A stretch of DNA of 64,000 nt, taken from Lachnospiraceae bacterium. Its GTDB lineage: Bacteria > Bacillota > Clostridia > Lachnospirales > Lachnospiraceae. Numbering within the stretch: the stretch's first letter is position 1; every line of letters begins with the position of its first letter. This document shows positions 43,893-55,473 of this stretch, piece by piece. The notes under the pieces are model-generated. The model worked only from the letters and a program-made list of their open reading frames with translations, searched no databases and was not told where the DNA came from. Position numbers and translations under genes: made by a program. The stretch is from contig JAUNGG010000011.1 of the NCBI GenBank assembly GCA_030524635.1, forward strand, positions 1-64,000. The letters run 5' to 3'.

Positions 43893-44468
43893 ATGAAAGA
43901 GTTAATTTTAATTATTGTAGGATCTGCTCTGGTAAATAACATTATCCTGAGCCAGTTCCAGGGTCTGTGCCCATTCCTTGGCGTTTCCAAGAAGGTAGAT
44001 ACCTCCATCGGTATGGGCGGAGCCGTAATCTTCGTTATCACATTGGCATGTATCGCTACGAACCTGGTTTACTCCTTCGTGCTGGTTCCCCTGCACTTAG
44101 AGTACTTACAGACGATTGCCTTCATTCTGGTAATCGCAGCTCTGGTTCAGTTCGTAGAGATGTTCTTAAAGAAGAACGTGCCTTCCCTTTATCAGGCGCT
44201 GGGCGTATTCCTGCCTCTGATCACCACCAACTGTGCCGTATTAGGTGCTGCACTGACCAATGTTCAGAAGGGCTACAATTTCATTTACAGCGTGGCAAAT
44301 GGAATCGGTACTGCAGTTGGTTTTACCATCGCGATCGTATTACTGGCAAGTATTCGTGAGAGCATTGAGGACAATGACATTCCATTTAACTTTCAGGGGT
44401 CACCAATCGTTTTGATCACCTCCGGTCTGATGGCAATTGCGTTCTTAGGCTTCTCAGGTTTGATTTAA
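43893..44468 (+). CDS. rnfA: Rnf complex subunit A
   Basis: A 191-residue, six-helix subunit homologous to RnfE and NqrE. Conserved Cys residues near half-helix breaks (GLCPFLGVS and TTNCAVLG) hold the membrane-embedded 2Fe-2S cluster shared with RnfE. Length and position are standard. GGAGGGACC is the ribosome site. Confidence 0.96.
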   Translation: MKELILIIVGSALVNNIILSQFQGLCPFLGVSKKVDTSIGMGGAVIFVITLACIATNLVYSFVLVPLHLEYLQTIAFILVIAALVQFVEMFLKKNVPSLYQALGVFLPLITTNCAVLGAALTNVQKGYNFIYSVANGIGTAVGFTIAIVLLASIRESIEDNDIPFNFQGSPIVLITSGLMAIAFLGFSGLI

Positions 44469-44486
44469 TTAGGGAGGAAGATGACT

Positions 44487-45272
44487 ATGACAGGATTGCT
44501 GTTAGCGGCGGTCATCATCGGTGCAATCGGTATTATTATCGGTGTGCTCCTGGGGATTGCCAGTGAAGCGTTTAAAGTTGAAGTTGATGAAAAAGAAATC
44601 CTGGTTCGTGCTGAGCTGCCTGGCAATAACTGCGGCGGCTGCGGCTTTCCGGGATGTGACGGTCTGGCGGCTGCCATCGCTGCAGGAACGGCTCCGGTTA
44701 ATGGATGTCCGGTAGGCGGCGCTGCAGTAGCAGACAAGATTGCCGCCATCATGGGCGTAGAGAGCGGAAGCTCCGACAAGATGGTTGCATTTGTAAAGTG
44801 TAAAGGTACCTGCGATAAGACCAGAGTACAGTACAACTACTTCGGTATCGATGACTGCAGCAAGGTAGCGGTAGTTCCAGGTGCAGGTGAGAAGGCTTGT
44901 GCTTACGGATGTATGGGCTACGGAAGCTGTGTGAAGGCATGCCAGTTTGACGCCATTCATGTAGTGGACGGCGTGGCAGTGGTTGACAAGGAGAAGTGTG
45001 TAGCCTGCGGCAAGTGCGTGGCTACCTGTCCAAACCATCTGATCGAGTTAGTTCCTTACAAGGCACAGCATCTGGTACAGTGCTCCTCCCACGATAAGGG
45101 CAAGGACGTTAAGGCGAAGTGCGACAGCGGATGTATCGCATGTACCCTGTGTACCAAGCAGTGCGAGGTTGGCGCGATCCATATGGATAACAACGTAGCT
45201 GTAATTGATTACAGTCTGTGCACCAACTGCGGCAAGTGCGCCGCCAAGTGCCCGGCAAAGGTAATCAAGTAG
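44487..45272 (+). CDS. rnfB: Rnf complex subunit B
   Basis: A 261-residue iron-sulfur subunit that accepts electrons from ferredoxin. One N-terminal helix is followed by the CGGCGFPGC cluster motif (C49, C52, C57, then C74). Several ferredoxin-type sets follow, including CVACGKCVATCP, CIACTLCTKQC and CTNCGKCAAKCP, for four or more 4Fe-4S clusters. GGAGG (44473-44477) is 9 nt before the ATG at 44487 and only 3 nt before an ATG at 44481, so the inner start is used. Last gene of the operon; a terminator follows. Confidence 0.95.
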   Translation: MTGLLLAAVIIGAIGIIIGVLLGIASEAFKVEVDEKEILVRAELPGNNCGGCGFPGCDGLAAAIAAGTAPVNGCPVGGAAVADKIAAIMGVESGSSDKMVAFVKCKGTCDKTRVQYNYFGIDDCSKVAVVPGAGEKACAYGCMGYGSCVKACQFDAIHVVDGVAVVDKEKCVACGKCVATCPNHLIELVPYKAQHLVQCSSHDKGKDVKAKCDSGCIACTLCTKQCEVGAIHMDNNVAVIDYSLCTNCGKCAAKCPAKVIK

Positions 45273-45368
45273 GGAATCTGATCCGGAATGAAAGAATTGT
45301 TCCTTTCCTTTTATTTCCTAAACAATAGGATATAAGGATTGATATTTTTCCTTTGCTTCAGAAACAAC

Positions 45369-45416
45369 AAAAAGGTACTGTTCTGTTGTCAAAATCGACA
45401 ATTGAACGGTACCTTT
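45369..45416 (+). terminator. Terminator of the rnf operon
   Basis: AAAAAGGTAC-GTTC-TTGTC pairs with CGACAAT-GAAC-GGTACCTTTT around an AAAAT loop, about 17 pairs with small mismatches, ending in TTTTATA. Confidence 0.85.
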
Positions 45417-45494
45417 TATATATGGATGTTAATTTGTCCTTAGCCCAATATGCGTCGAATGACATCCTATTTGAATCAAGCAAAGCCCAGGAGC

Positions 45495-45960
45495 GCGGAG
45501 GAAATCGTGCGTTTCGTGGAGGAGAATACAGAGGCGGAGATTGTGGCAGAGGAACGAGAGATAAGATAAAGCAGAATTTGGAATTATTGATTGTATCGAA
45601 CCAGATAAGGATTATTCGAAATATGAGCCGGAGAAGTATAACTGTATCAGTATTAATGACTGCTATTTTGACGACTGGTGGCCTAAATTATCTGTGATGA
45701 AAACATATTTTCACAGTTTGAGTTGTCCGGCATCTGGCTTGGCCAGATATGGTGTTACGCTGATTCCGCCGGAATCGCTGTTATGGAATATAGAAATGGA
45801 TACAGGGGCAATTTTGCCGGCTTTTTCATTTATTGCGCTTTCCATACCAGAGACACCGTCTTTTTACATTATCAAGGATATCCAGTTTGCGGGTATTGGA
45901 AAGGCTAAATGCTCCAAAGTGATGAGAATCATCCCGTCTTTATTAATTGGAGCATTTTAG
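45495..45960 (+). pseudogene. Decayed small gene, frameshifted
   Basis: Two in-frame stretches in different frames look coding. The first (45495-45566) reads AEEIVRFVEENTEAEIVAEE and stops. The second (from 45565) reads DKAEFGIIDCIEPDKDY, continues through YEPEKYNCISIN and DDWWPKLSVMKTYFHS, then LARYGVTLIPPESL, and drifts into unrelated sequence until 45960. The conserved-looking middle resembles a small hypothetical protein common in Lachnospiraceae, recalled only loosely. A single frameshift around 45566 would join the halves. No ribosome site or start is seen. Most likely a remnant. Confidence 0.4.
45907..45957. terminator. Hairpin between convergent ends (possible bidirectional terminator)
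   Basis: AAATGCTCCA (45907-45916) pairs with TGGAGCATTT (45948-45957), and an inner GATGA/TCATC stem shortens the loop. It sits at the merR stop on the minus strand. Confidence 0.5.
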
Positions 45961-46779
45961 TTATTTTACCTGGATGCAGATCTGCATTAGTTGTTGGTAT
46001 GGATCCTTTGAGGCAATTTCGTCAATCAGACGGGTTTCATAAGCATGACCGGAGATTTCAAGATTCTGTTCCTGGATGTATTGTAATAGCTCTTTGTAGA
46101 GAGGTTCCGTATCCCCAAAACTGCCATGACCGCACACAGATACATAGTTTCCTTCGGGCATACAGGCATTTGCATATTTTTTATCTCCGACATGGCAGAT
46201 GATATGGCCGGCAATGTCTGTCTGACCCTCACATAAATATTTCTGGTCAACAAGAAAGCCTTCGGGATAACCTAAGGCGATTCCGCGTTCTTTGCATTTC
46301 ATGTAAAACCCAACCCATTCTTCATCATACACATCATCTTTTTTCTTTTCTATAGGATCGCTGATGAAAATTGGCTGTTCTGTCTGATGGATCCATGTGA
46401 CGTTCGTATGGGATTGCAGGAGACCTTGTTTTAGTTTCTGTAGCTTGGAGTTCAGCATATCCTGAGTTCCGCGAAGCTGGTCGATTTTGCTGGTAATTAA
46501 TTTATCTTGTGTTTCTAATAGAGTCACTGCGTCCATAGGTGAGCAGGTTTTCATATATTCTTTGATTTGATTCAACGGTGTCCCCAGTTCTTTTAGAATC
46601 GTTATAGCAAAAATAAAATAGATCTGAGAATGTGAATAATACCGGTACCCATTTTCAGCAGTATATTCGGGAGAAAAAAGTCCGATATTGTCATAAAAAA
46701 TGAGCGCTTTCCGGCTGATTTCCGAAATCTTTGAAAATTCGCTTATGGTAAGATAACGCTTTTTTCCTTCATGTTTCAT
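45961..46779 (-). CDS. MerR-family regulator with GyrI-like effector domain
   Basis: A 272-residue MerR regulator of the BmrR/TipA style. The HTH is at about 9-35 (LTISEFSKISEISRKALIFY), followed by the GLFSPEYTAENGYRYYS wing. A long coiled linker spans about 75-120, and a C-terminal GyrI/AraC-E-like multidrug-binding domain ends the protein. Such proteins twist promoters with 19-bp spacers. A promoter of exactly that type lies immediately upstream (46826-46856) and a second, nearly identical one precedes the MATE genes (58506-58536). It probably activates both when a toxic organic ligand binds. Confidence 0.9.
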   Translation of the reverse strand: MKHEGKKRYLTISEFSKISEISRKALIFYDNIGLFSPEYTAENGYRYYSHSQIYFIFAITILKELGTPLNQIKEYMKTCSPMDAVTLLETQDKLITSKIDQLRGTQDMLNSKLQKLKQGLLQSHTNVTWIHQTEQPIFISDPIEKKKDDVYDEEWVGFYMKCKERGIALGYPEGFLVDQKYLCEGQTDIAGHIICHVGDKKYANACMPEGNYVSVCGHGSFGDTEPLYKELLQYIQEQNLEISGHAYETRLIDEIASKDPYQQLMQICIQVK

Positions 46780-46825
46780 ACTGATTTATCCTTTTGGTTA
46801 TTTAAACAAAAAAGTCAAAAAACTA

Positions 46826-46856
46826 TTGACTGTCAAGTTACTATACACTTTATACT
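46826..46856 (+). promoter_or_regulatory. MerR-type promoter, 19-bp spacer (copy 1)
   Basis: TTGACT (46826-46831), a 19-nt spacer and TATACT (46851-46856). The spacer holds the dyad AAGT-N3-TA-N3-ACTT (46835-46850), and TTGACTGTCAA forms a second palindrome over the -35. It points right, towards the PTS genes, and lies 47 bp from the divergent merR start. The over-long spacer is the hallmark of MerR-activated promoters. Confidence 0.75.
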
Positions 46857-46897
46857 GTGACTAACATTAAGTTAAATGTAATTTTGGAGATTGTCAA

Positions 46898-46972
46898 GTG
46901 GAAAAACAAAATTTCCGTTTTTTAGAAGTGGTGGCCAGAATCATTTGTCTGGCTGCGTGTTTTTGTGCATGA
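46898..46972 (+). CDS. 24-residue ORF downstream of the MerR-type promoter
   Basis: GTG start with GGAGA 7 nt upstream, encoding 24 residues (EKQNFRFLEVVARIICLAA then CFCA). The product is partly hydrophobic with three Cys. It resembles no known protein. It may be the stub of a gene once driven by the adjacent promoter, or a leader peptide for the PTS genes. Its reality is uncertain. Confidence 0.25.
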   Translation: MEKQNFRFLEVVARIICLAACFCA

Positions 46973-46976
46973 AAAT

Positions 46977-47010
46977 AAGTCTGTTGTCGGCATCTTTTGA
47001 CAACAGACTT
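46977..47010. terminator. Perfect 12-bp hairpin before the PTS gene
   Basis: AAGTCTGTTGTC (46977-46988) pairs perfectly with GACAACAGACTT (46999-47010) around a 10-nt loop. It lacks a T-tail, so its role as terminator is doubtful. It does not match the RAT antiterminator consensus of BglG/LicT systems. Confidence 0.45.
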
Positions 47011-47014
47011 ATGA

Positions 47015-50432
<3,418 letters not shown>

Positions 50433-50465
50433 TCAAAAACAGGGGAGTTTATGATAAAAGAGCGG

Positions 50466-50507
50466 AAAGGGAGTTTCTTCGATAAGGGTTGAAGAAACTC
50501 CCTTTTT
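50466..50507 (+). terminator. Terminator of the PTS-glucosidase unit
   Basis: AAAGGGAGTTTCTTC (50466-50480) pairs perfectly with GAAGAAACTCCCTTT (50491-50505), with a T-run at the end. Confidence 0.93.
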
Positions 50508-50676
50508 GAAAAAATAAATAAAAAAATATGGACAAAGATTTATTTTTACAACAAAATAACGGAATATGACAAGTTTAAACCAGAAAAGTTCAAGAAATCA
50601 TCTCCATTATTATGATAATATTTGTGCATAAGTTAATGAAGCCGGCTGAAATAAAAATAAAAAGGAGAAATAAAGT

Positions 50677-51684
50677 ATGAAGTCAATTGATGTTTTCTGT
50701 CATTTGATGCCAAAGAAATACGCAGAATTGGCGATGAAAGAGTCACCTAACAGATCCCATATGTTTGTGAGGGCGTTGAAAACACAGGCGATGTCCGATA
50801 TGGACTATCGTGCGGAGGTGCTGAAGCAGTTTCCGGGTTATAAGCAGATTCCGAACATTGTATCTCCGCCGGTAGAGGCTTTTGTAGGGCCGGATAAGTC
50901 GCCGAAGATTGCTGCCATCGGCAATGATGAAATTAAGGAGATTACAGAAAAGTATCCGGAATACTATGAAGGATTTATTGCCGGAATTCCGTTTAACAAT
51001 GTTCCTGCATCTGTTGATGAGATTAAGCGCTGTAAGGCGATGGGTGCAAAAGGTGTTCAGATTTATACCAATATGAATGGGGAAGCAATCGATCAAGAGA
51101 AATTCTGGCCTATTTATGAGATTTGCGAGAAATTGGAATTACCGATCCTGATTCATCCGGTAGGCGGACAGATGACCCCGGAGTATCCGACGGAGGAGCG
51201 CTCGAAGTATGAACTGTGGTTCTTGATCGGTTGGCCATACCAGACGACAGTTGCTATGTGCAGACTGGCATTTGCAGGAATTTTTGAAGATTTCCCGAAT
51301 CTGAAAATTGTGACACACCATGTGGGCGCTATGATTCCCATGCTGGAGGGACGGATTGGAAATGGCCTTAAGATGTACGGAGGAAGGACTGCTCCTGAAC
51401 TGAAAGAAGCCCTGACAAAGACAAAGATGAAGGGAGATCCGCTGGATACCTTTAAGAAATTTTATGCGGATACTGCATCCTTTGGTTCCACGTCTGCGAT
51501 TCGGGCAGGGATTGATTTCTTTGGAAAAGACCATATTCTGTTTGCATCCGATATGCCATTTGACCCGGAAAAGGGACCAGGGTATATTGATCGTACATTG
51601 AAATGTATTGATCAGCTGCAGCTTTCCGAGGAAGACCAGGCAGCAATTCTTTATGGCAATGCTCAGCGGCTTTTCCACGTTTAG
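50677..51684 (+). CDS. ACMSD-type amidohydrolase-2 family protein, altered metal motif
   Basis: A 335-residue TIM-barrel protein of the amidohydrolase-2/ACMSD family, whose members are often decarboxylases of aromatic acids (gamma-resorcylate or ACMS decarboxylases) or hydrolases. The metal ligands H160 (LIHPVGG), H214 or H215 (VTHHVGA) and D292 (FASDMPFD) are present. The usual N-terminal HxH is changed: DVFCH has Phe at the first His position. The metal site may therefore differ or be lost. AAAAGGAGAA precedes the ATG. It starts a run of genes ending at 58176 and probably acts on the same compound. Confidence 0.82.
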   Translation: MKSIDVFCHLMPKKYAELAMKESPNRSHMFVRALKTQAMSDMDYRAEVLKQFPGYKQIPNIVSPPVEAFVGPDKSPKIAAIGNDEIKEITEKYPEYYEGFIAGIPFNNVPASVDEIKRCKAMGAKGVQIYTNMNGEAIDQEKFWPIYEICEKLELPILIHPVGGQMTPEYPTEERSKYELWFLIGWPYQTTVAMCRLAFAGIFEDFPNLKIVTHHVGAMIPMLEGRIGNGLKMYGGRTAPELKEALTKTKMKGDPLDTFKKFYADTASFGSTSAIRAGIDFFGKDHILFASDMPFDPEKGPGYIDRTLKCIDQLQLSEEDQAAILYGNAQRLFHV

Positions 51685-51711
51685 CAGCCATTATTGGGGA
51701 GGGTATTCTAT

Positions 51712-53082
51712 ATGATGAAATTGGTGGTTTCCACATTAACGAATCAATTTTTCTTAATGTTCCTCGCAATCGCAACCGGGCTTTTAATTGGAAAGATTAA
51801 AATAAAAAGTTTTTCTCTGGGAGTTTCCGGCGGTATCTTTACCGGGATTGTGATCGGTTACATTGCTACTAATTGGGCACATGGTGTGGCAGAGGGAGGA
51901 CTTGGATTTTCAGATGCAAAGCGGATTCTGTCTACCGGCGTAGTGGCACAGGCATTTTTCACTTTCTTCCTGCTTCTGTTCCTGGTTTCCATCGGAATGA
52001 AGGTTGGAAGCAGTATCGGATCGATTTTTAAACGGTATGGGATGAAATTTGTGGTAATCGGCGTGTCGATCCCTGTAGTATCCATGATTGTTGCATGTGT
52101 TATGTATGCAACTGTGCTGTCTTCGAATAAATCCATCACACCCAATGAGACGATCGGCATGTTTGCGGGAGCCATGACTTCTACACCGGGATATGGAACG
52201 GCGCTGGACGCATCCAGCCATGTTGACTATGCAAAAATCTATCAGGAAGCGTCAGCAGAAAAGAAGAATGAAATGCTCCTGAAGATTGATGCATCCGGTG
52301 CTTTGACGGCAGATAATACGTCGGAGCTTAGTGAAGAGCAGATTGCGGCATATAAGGAGGCGGCGTCTTCTGCAATCAGTCTGGGATATACGGTTGCATT
52401 CCCAATCGGGGTGCTGGTGATTGTGGTGATGATCTCGCTTCTTCCGAAAGTATTCGGCATTGATATGGAGAAGGAAAAAGAAAAGTATCAGCTGGAACTG
52501 AATGCGATTGCCGATTCCGGAAAGAAAATCAAAGAACAGCCCATTAACTTTATGGTAATTGCATTTGTTACGGTAATCGGTATTATTGTAGGAAACATTA
52601 CGATTCCTCTGGGAAGTTTTGGAAGCTTTTCTTTGGGAGCGGCAGGCGGAGTACTCCTGGCTGCACTGATATTGAGTTATATCGGGCAGATTGGGCCGGT
52701 TAATTTCCGGATGGACTCCAAATCACTTGGAATCATGTATCAGATGGGACTGATATTCTTTATGGCAGTGGTCGGCCTTCGATATGGATATGATGTGGTT
52801 ACATCCCTGATGGGATCCGGGCTGGCTCTTGCAGTGGCAGCGATTTTTGTAGAGGGAATTGCAGTTTTGGTAAGCTTCCTTATCGGTCATAAGATCTTTA
52901 AATTAAACTGGCTGATTTTGAGCGGTGCAATAGCCGGAGGATGTACGTCAGCGCCGGGACTGGGAGCAGCAATCAGCTCTACCGATTCGGAAGAACCTAC
53001 GGCAGGCTATGGAGCTGCGCAGCCCTTTGCAATTCTTGCTAATGTGCTGCTGGCAACCATATTCTTCAGCTTCATGCTCTAA
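51712..53082 (+). CDS. AspT/YidE/YbjL-type transporter
   Basis: A 456-residue membrane protein with two similar halves. The first half has GAMTSTPGYGTALDA and the second GAIAGGCTSAPGLGAA, the duplicated signature of the AspT/YidE/YbjL exchanger family. The TrkA-C domains usual in the middle of that family are absent; instead an acidic cytoplasmic loop lies at about 175-225. The family includes aspartate:alanine and succinate exchangers, so a carboxylate substrate is likely. GGGGAGGG precedes the ATG. It is placed between the amidohydrolase and the AraC regulator, 27 bp after the former. Confidence 0.8.
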   Translation: MMKLVVSTLTNQFFLMFLAIATGLLIGKIKIKSFSLGVSGGIFTGIVIGYIATNWAHGVAEGGLGFSDAKRILSTGVVAQAFFTFFLLLFLVSIGMKVGSSIGSIFKRYGMKFVVIGVSIPVVSMIVACVMYATVLSSNKSITPNETIGMFAGAMTSTPGYGTALDASSHVDYAKIYQEASAEKKNEMLLKIDASGALTADNTSELSEEQIAAYKEAASSAISLGYTVAFPIGVLVIVVMISLLPKVFGIDMEKEKEKYQLELNAIADSGKKIKEQPINFMVIAFVTVIGIIVGNITIPLGSFGSFSLGAAGGVLLAALILSYIGQIGPVNFRMDSKSLGIMYQMGLIFFMAVVGLRYGYDVVTSLMGSGLALAVAAIFVEGIAVLVSFLIGHKIFKLNWLILSGAIAGGCTSAPGLGAAISSTDSEEPTAGYGAAQPFAILANVLLATIFFSFML

Positions 53083-53120
53083 GGTAATTTTGGTATGGCA
53101 GCAGTTATGTTACAATGGGC

Positions 53121-53140
53121 TTATCATAATAAAATGATAA
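53121..53140. promoter_or_regulatory. Inverted repeat before the AraC gene
   Basis: TTATCAT (53121-53127) and ATGATAA (53134-53140) form a 7-bp dyad 32 bp before the araC-type start. It could be an operator, or a weak terminator without T-tail. Confidence 0.3.
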
Positions 53141-53171
53141 CCGAGAACTGTACGGAGAGGGGACCGATTGT

Positions 53172-54005
53172 ATGAATGATTTCTGGATTGAACACCGTTA
53201 TACAGCCAGTAACTATAAGCTGCCATATCATTATGAGAATACATATCAGATTGTGTTTTTGCTTGCCGGGAAAATATTGTATCAGGTAGGAGAAAAGGAG
53301 TATGAGGTTTCCAAAGGCGGGATGATTGTACTGAATACCCTGGAGGAACATACGTTGAAGGTTCTGGAATATCCTTATGAACGTTATGTGATCCAGATCC
53401 GGCCGGATTTCTTTCAGCATGAGGTAAAGTATCCGGAGGTGATCGCAGTATTTATCAAACGCCCTGCAGATTTCTCGCACCTGCTTACTGTGACAGAACC
53501 GATCTGGAATTACCTGTATGATGTAATTCTGGAAATGGAAAAGGAATATCTGACAAGAAAGAAATATTGGGAAATATATGTAGGGGCTGACCTGCGGAGA
53601 ATGTTTATTACAATCTTCCGGGAATGTGCGGATGCACTGTCCATGGTAAAAGTCGGAAATGGAATTACGGTGGCTTACAATGTAATGAATTATTTAAACC
53701 ATCACTTTACGGAGGATATCAATGTGGACAGCATTGCGGCGGCATTGTTTCTGAATCGGGATTACATATCGCATGTGTTCAAGGATGAAACGGGATACAG
53801 CGTAATGGCATATGTGATTTCCCTGCGCATCAATCAGGCGAAGTTGCTTCTCGCAGAAACGGACCGGAGTGTTGCGGATATTGCAACCGAGTGCGGATAT
53901 ACAGATTTTTCATATTTTTCCAAGCAGTTTAAAAAACATACCAATATGTCGCCCAGCAAGTTCAGAAAGGATGCTTCACAGAAAAAGAAAGATGTTTTAG
54001 CTTAA
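53172..54005 (+). CDS. AraC-family transcriptional regulator
   Basis: A 277-residue regulator. An N-terminal cupin-like sensing domain (about 10-150) is followed by two helix-turn-helix units at about 180-277, with INVDSIAAALFLNRDYISHVFK and the second-unit signature SVADIATECGYTDFSYFSKQFK (partly shown here as SYFSKQFKKHTNMSPSKFR). GAGAGGGG precedes the ATG. It lies inside the catabolic run and most likely controls it in response to the pathway substrate. Confidence 0.9.
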   Translation: MNDFWIEHRYTASNYKLPYHYENTYQIVFLLAGKILYQVGEKEYEVSKGGMIVLNTLEEHTLKVLEYPYERYVIQIRPDFFQHEVKYPEVIAVFIKRPADFSHLLTVTEPIWNYLYDVILEMEKEYLTRKKYWEIYVGADLRRMFITIFRECADALSMVKVGNGITVAYNVMNYLNHHFTEDINVDSIAAALFLNRDYISHVFKDETGYSVMAYVISLRINQAKLLLAETDRSVADIATECGYTDFSYFSKQFKKHTNMSPSKFRKDASQKKKDVLA

Positions 54006-54021
54006 AGGAGTCAGAAAATAT

Positions 54022-55377
54022 ATGGCACATGAAAAGTTTCATTATAGAAGTTTGGAAGAAGTGATGGCAGCAGCAGAAGCATGGAACCTGCATCTGCCGT
54101 TTGCAAAGGACACGAAGGTTCTGGCAGAGCCGCTGAAGGTAAGAAATTTATGTCTGCCGAACCGACTGGGAATCGCTCCCATGGAAGGGGCAGATTCCCT
54201 GCCGGATGGTTCACCATCTGACTATACGACCCGTCGTTATGTGAATGAAGCAATCGGCGGCAGCGCAGTAATCTGGTTTGAGGCGATTTCCATCGTGGAG
54301 GAAGGCCGTTCTTCAAAGACACAGCTGCTTCTGACAGAAGATAATCTGGAAAATTATAAGCGGTTTACGGAAGAGATTAAGGAAGCAGGGCGGAAGGCGA
54401 ACGGGTTTGCACCGTATCTGATTATGCAGGCAAACCATAGCGGCCGCTATTCCAATCCGGACAATAAACCGGCGCCGATGATTGCCTACCGGCATCCGGA
54501 GTTGGAGAAATATCGGGAAGCGGATGATTCCTGTATCGTTACGGATGATTATTTGAAGGGGCTGGAGGAGAAGTTTGGCGAAGCAGCGAAGCTGGCGAAG
54601 GCAGCGGGCTTCGATGCCGTTGATATCAAGTCTTGCCATGGATACCTGCTTGCGGAGCTTTCCTCTGCCTATACACGCCCCGGAATGTATGGAGGAAGCT
54701 ATGAGAACCGCACCAGGCTCCTGAAAAATGGAATCCTGGCGGCGAAGGCTTATGAGGATGACCAGTTCATGGTGACCTCTCGGTTGGGAATCTATGACGG
54801 ATACCCGTATCCATATGGATTTGGTGTCAGTGAGGAAAGCGGCATGATCCCCGATTTGGCAGAACCAATCCGTCTGGTAAAGGAACTGCATGAGCAGTAT
54901 GGTATGGACATGATCGATCTTACTATGGGAAATCCCTATGCAACCACCCATGTGACCCGCCCCTATGATGCCGGTAAGTATGTACCAGATGAGCATCCAT
55001 TTGTGGGGCTTGACCGGATGATAAATGGAATTGGTGCAGTCAAGAAGGCTGTGCCTGGAATGGTGGTTTATGGGTCCGCACCTACCTATTTAAGACAATA
55101 TGCTGATTTGTTTACAGCCGGCGCAGTGGAAGAGGGACTGTGTGACGGTATGCTTTTTGGAAGAATGGCTTTCGCAGATCCGGATTTCGCCAATGAGATT
55201 GTGAAAGAAGGAAGAATTAACCCGAAGAGAGTGTGCATGACCTGCGGAAAGTGCGGCGATCTGATCCGGGCACATAAGCCTACCGGATGTGTCATTCGTG
55301 ATTCTAAGACATTTATGCCGTTCTATAAAGAATTTGCTGAAACAAAAAGCTCTCTCCCGGCAAATTTCAGAGGATAA
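54022..55377 (+). CDS. Old Yellow Enzyme-type flavin oxidoreductase with 4Fe-4S motif, no FAD/NAD domain
   Basis: A 451-residue protein of the NADH:flavin oxidoreductase/2-enoate reductase family, which reduces alkenes conjugated to carbonyls. Family elements are NRLGIAPME at the FMN site, MQANHSGRYS, KSCHGYLLAELSS and GGSYENRTRLL. A late cysteine set C405-x2-C408-x2-C411-x11-C423 fits a 4Fe-4S cluster as in BaiCD, BaiH and daidzein reductase. Those relatives are about 640-680 residues with a C-terminal FAD/NAD module, which is missing here, so electrons must come from a partner. It is 16 bp after the AraC gene; AAAGGAG precedes the ATG. Confidence 0.87.
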   Translation: MAHEKFHYRSLEEVMAAAEAWNLHLPFAKDTKVLAEPLKVRNLCLPNRLGIAPMEGADSLPDGSPSDYTTRRYVNEAIGGSAVIWFEAISIVEEGRSSKTQLLLTEDNLENYKRFTEEIKEAGRKANGFAPYLIMQANHSGRYSNPDNKPAPMIAYRHPELEKYREADDSCIVTDDYLKGLEEKFGEAAKLAKAAGFDAVDIKSCHGYLLAELSSAYTRPGMYGGSYENRTRLLKNGILAAKAYEDDQFMVTSRLGIYDGYPYPYGFGVSEESGMIPDLAEPIRLVKELHEQYGMDMIDLTMGNPYATTHVTRPYDAGKYVPDEHPFVGLDRMINGIGAVKKAVPGMVVYGSAPTYLRQYADLFTAGAVEEGLCDGMLFGRMAFADPDFANEIVKEGRINPKRVCMTCGKCGDLIRAHKPTGCVIRDSKTFMPFYKEFAETKSSLPANFRG

Positions 55378-55473
55378 AATCAGATCATTAAAACAGATAA
55401 GGAAAAGTGTGATTTATGGCAGTCCTATGAGGCTGATATAACAGTGTTATATAAGATTGGAGGATAATTTATT

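Noticed and set aside
45353-45697. 114-residue ORF after rnfB
   Set aside because: It begins in the rnf terminator hairpin and has no ribosome site; a different frame carries the coding-like sequence.
46977-47010. RAT antiterminator site for a BglG/LicT protein
   Set aside because: The perfect stem does not match the RAT consensus and no antiterminator gene is present.
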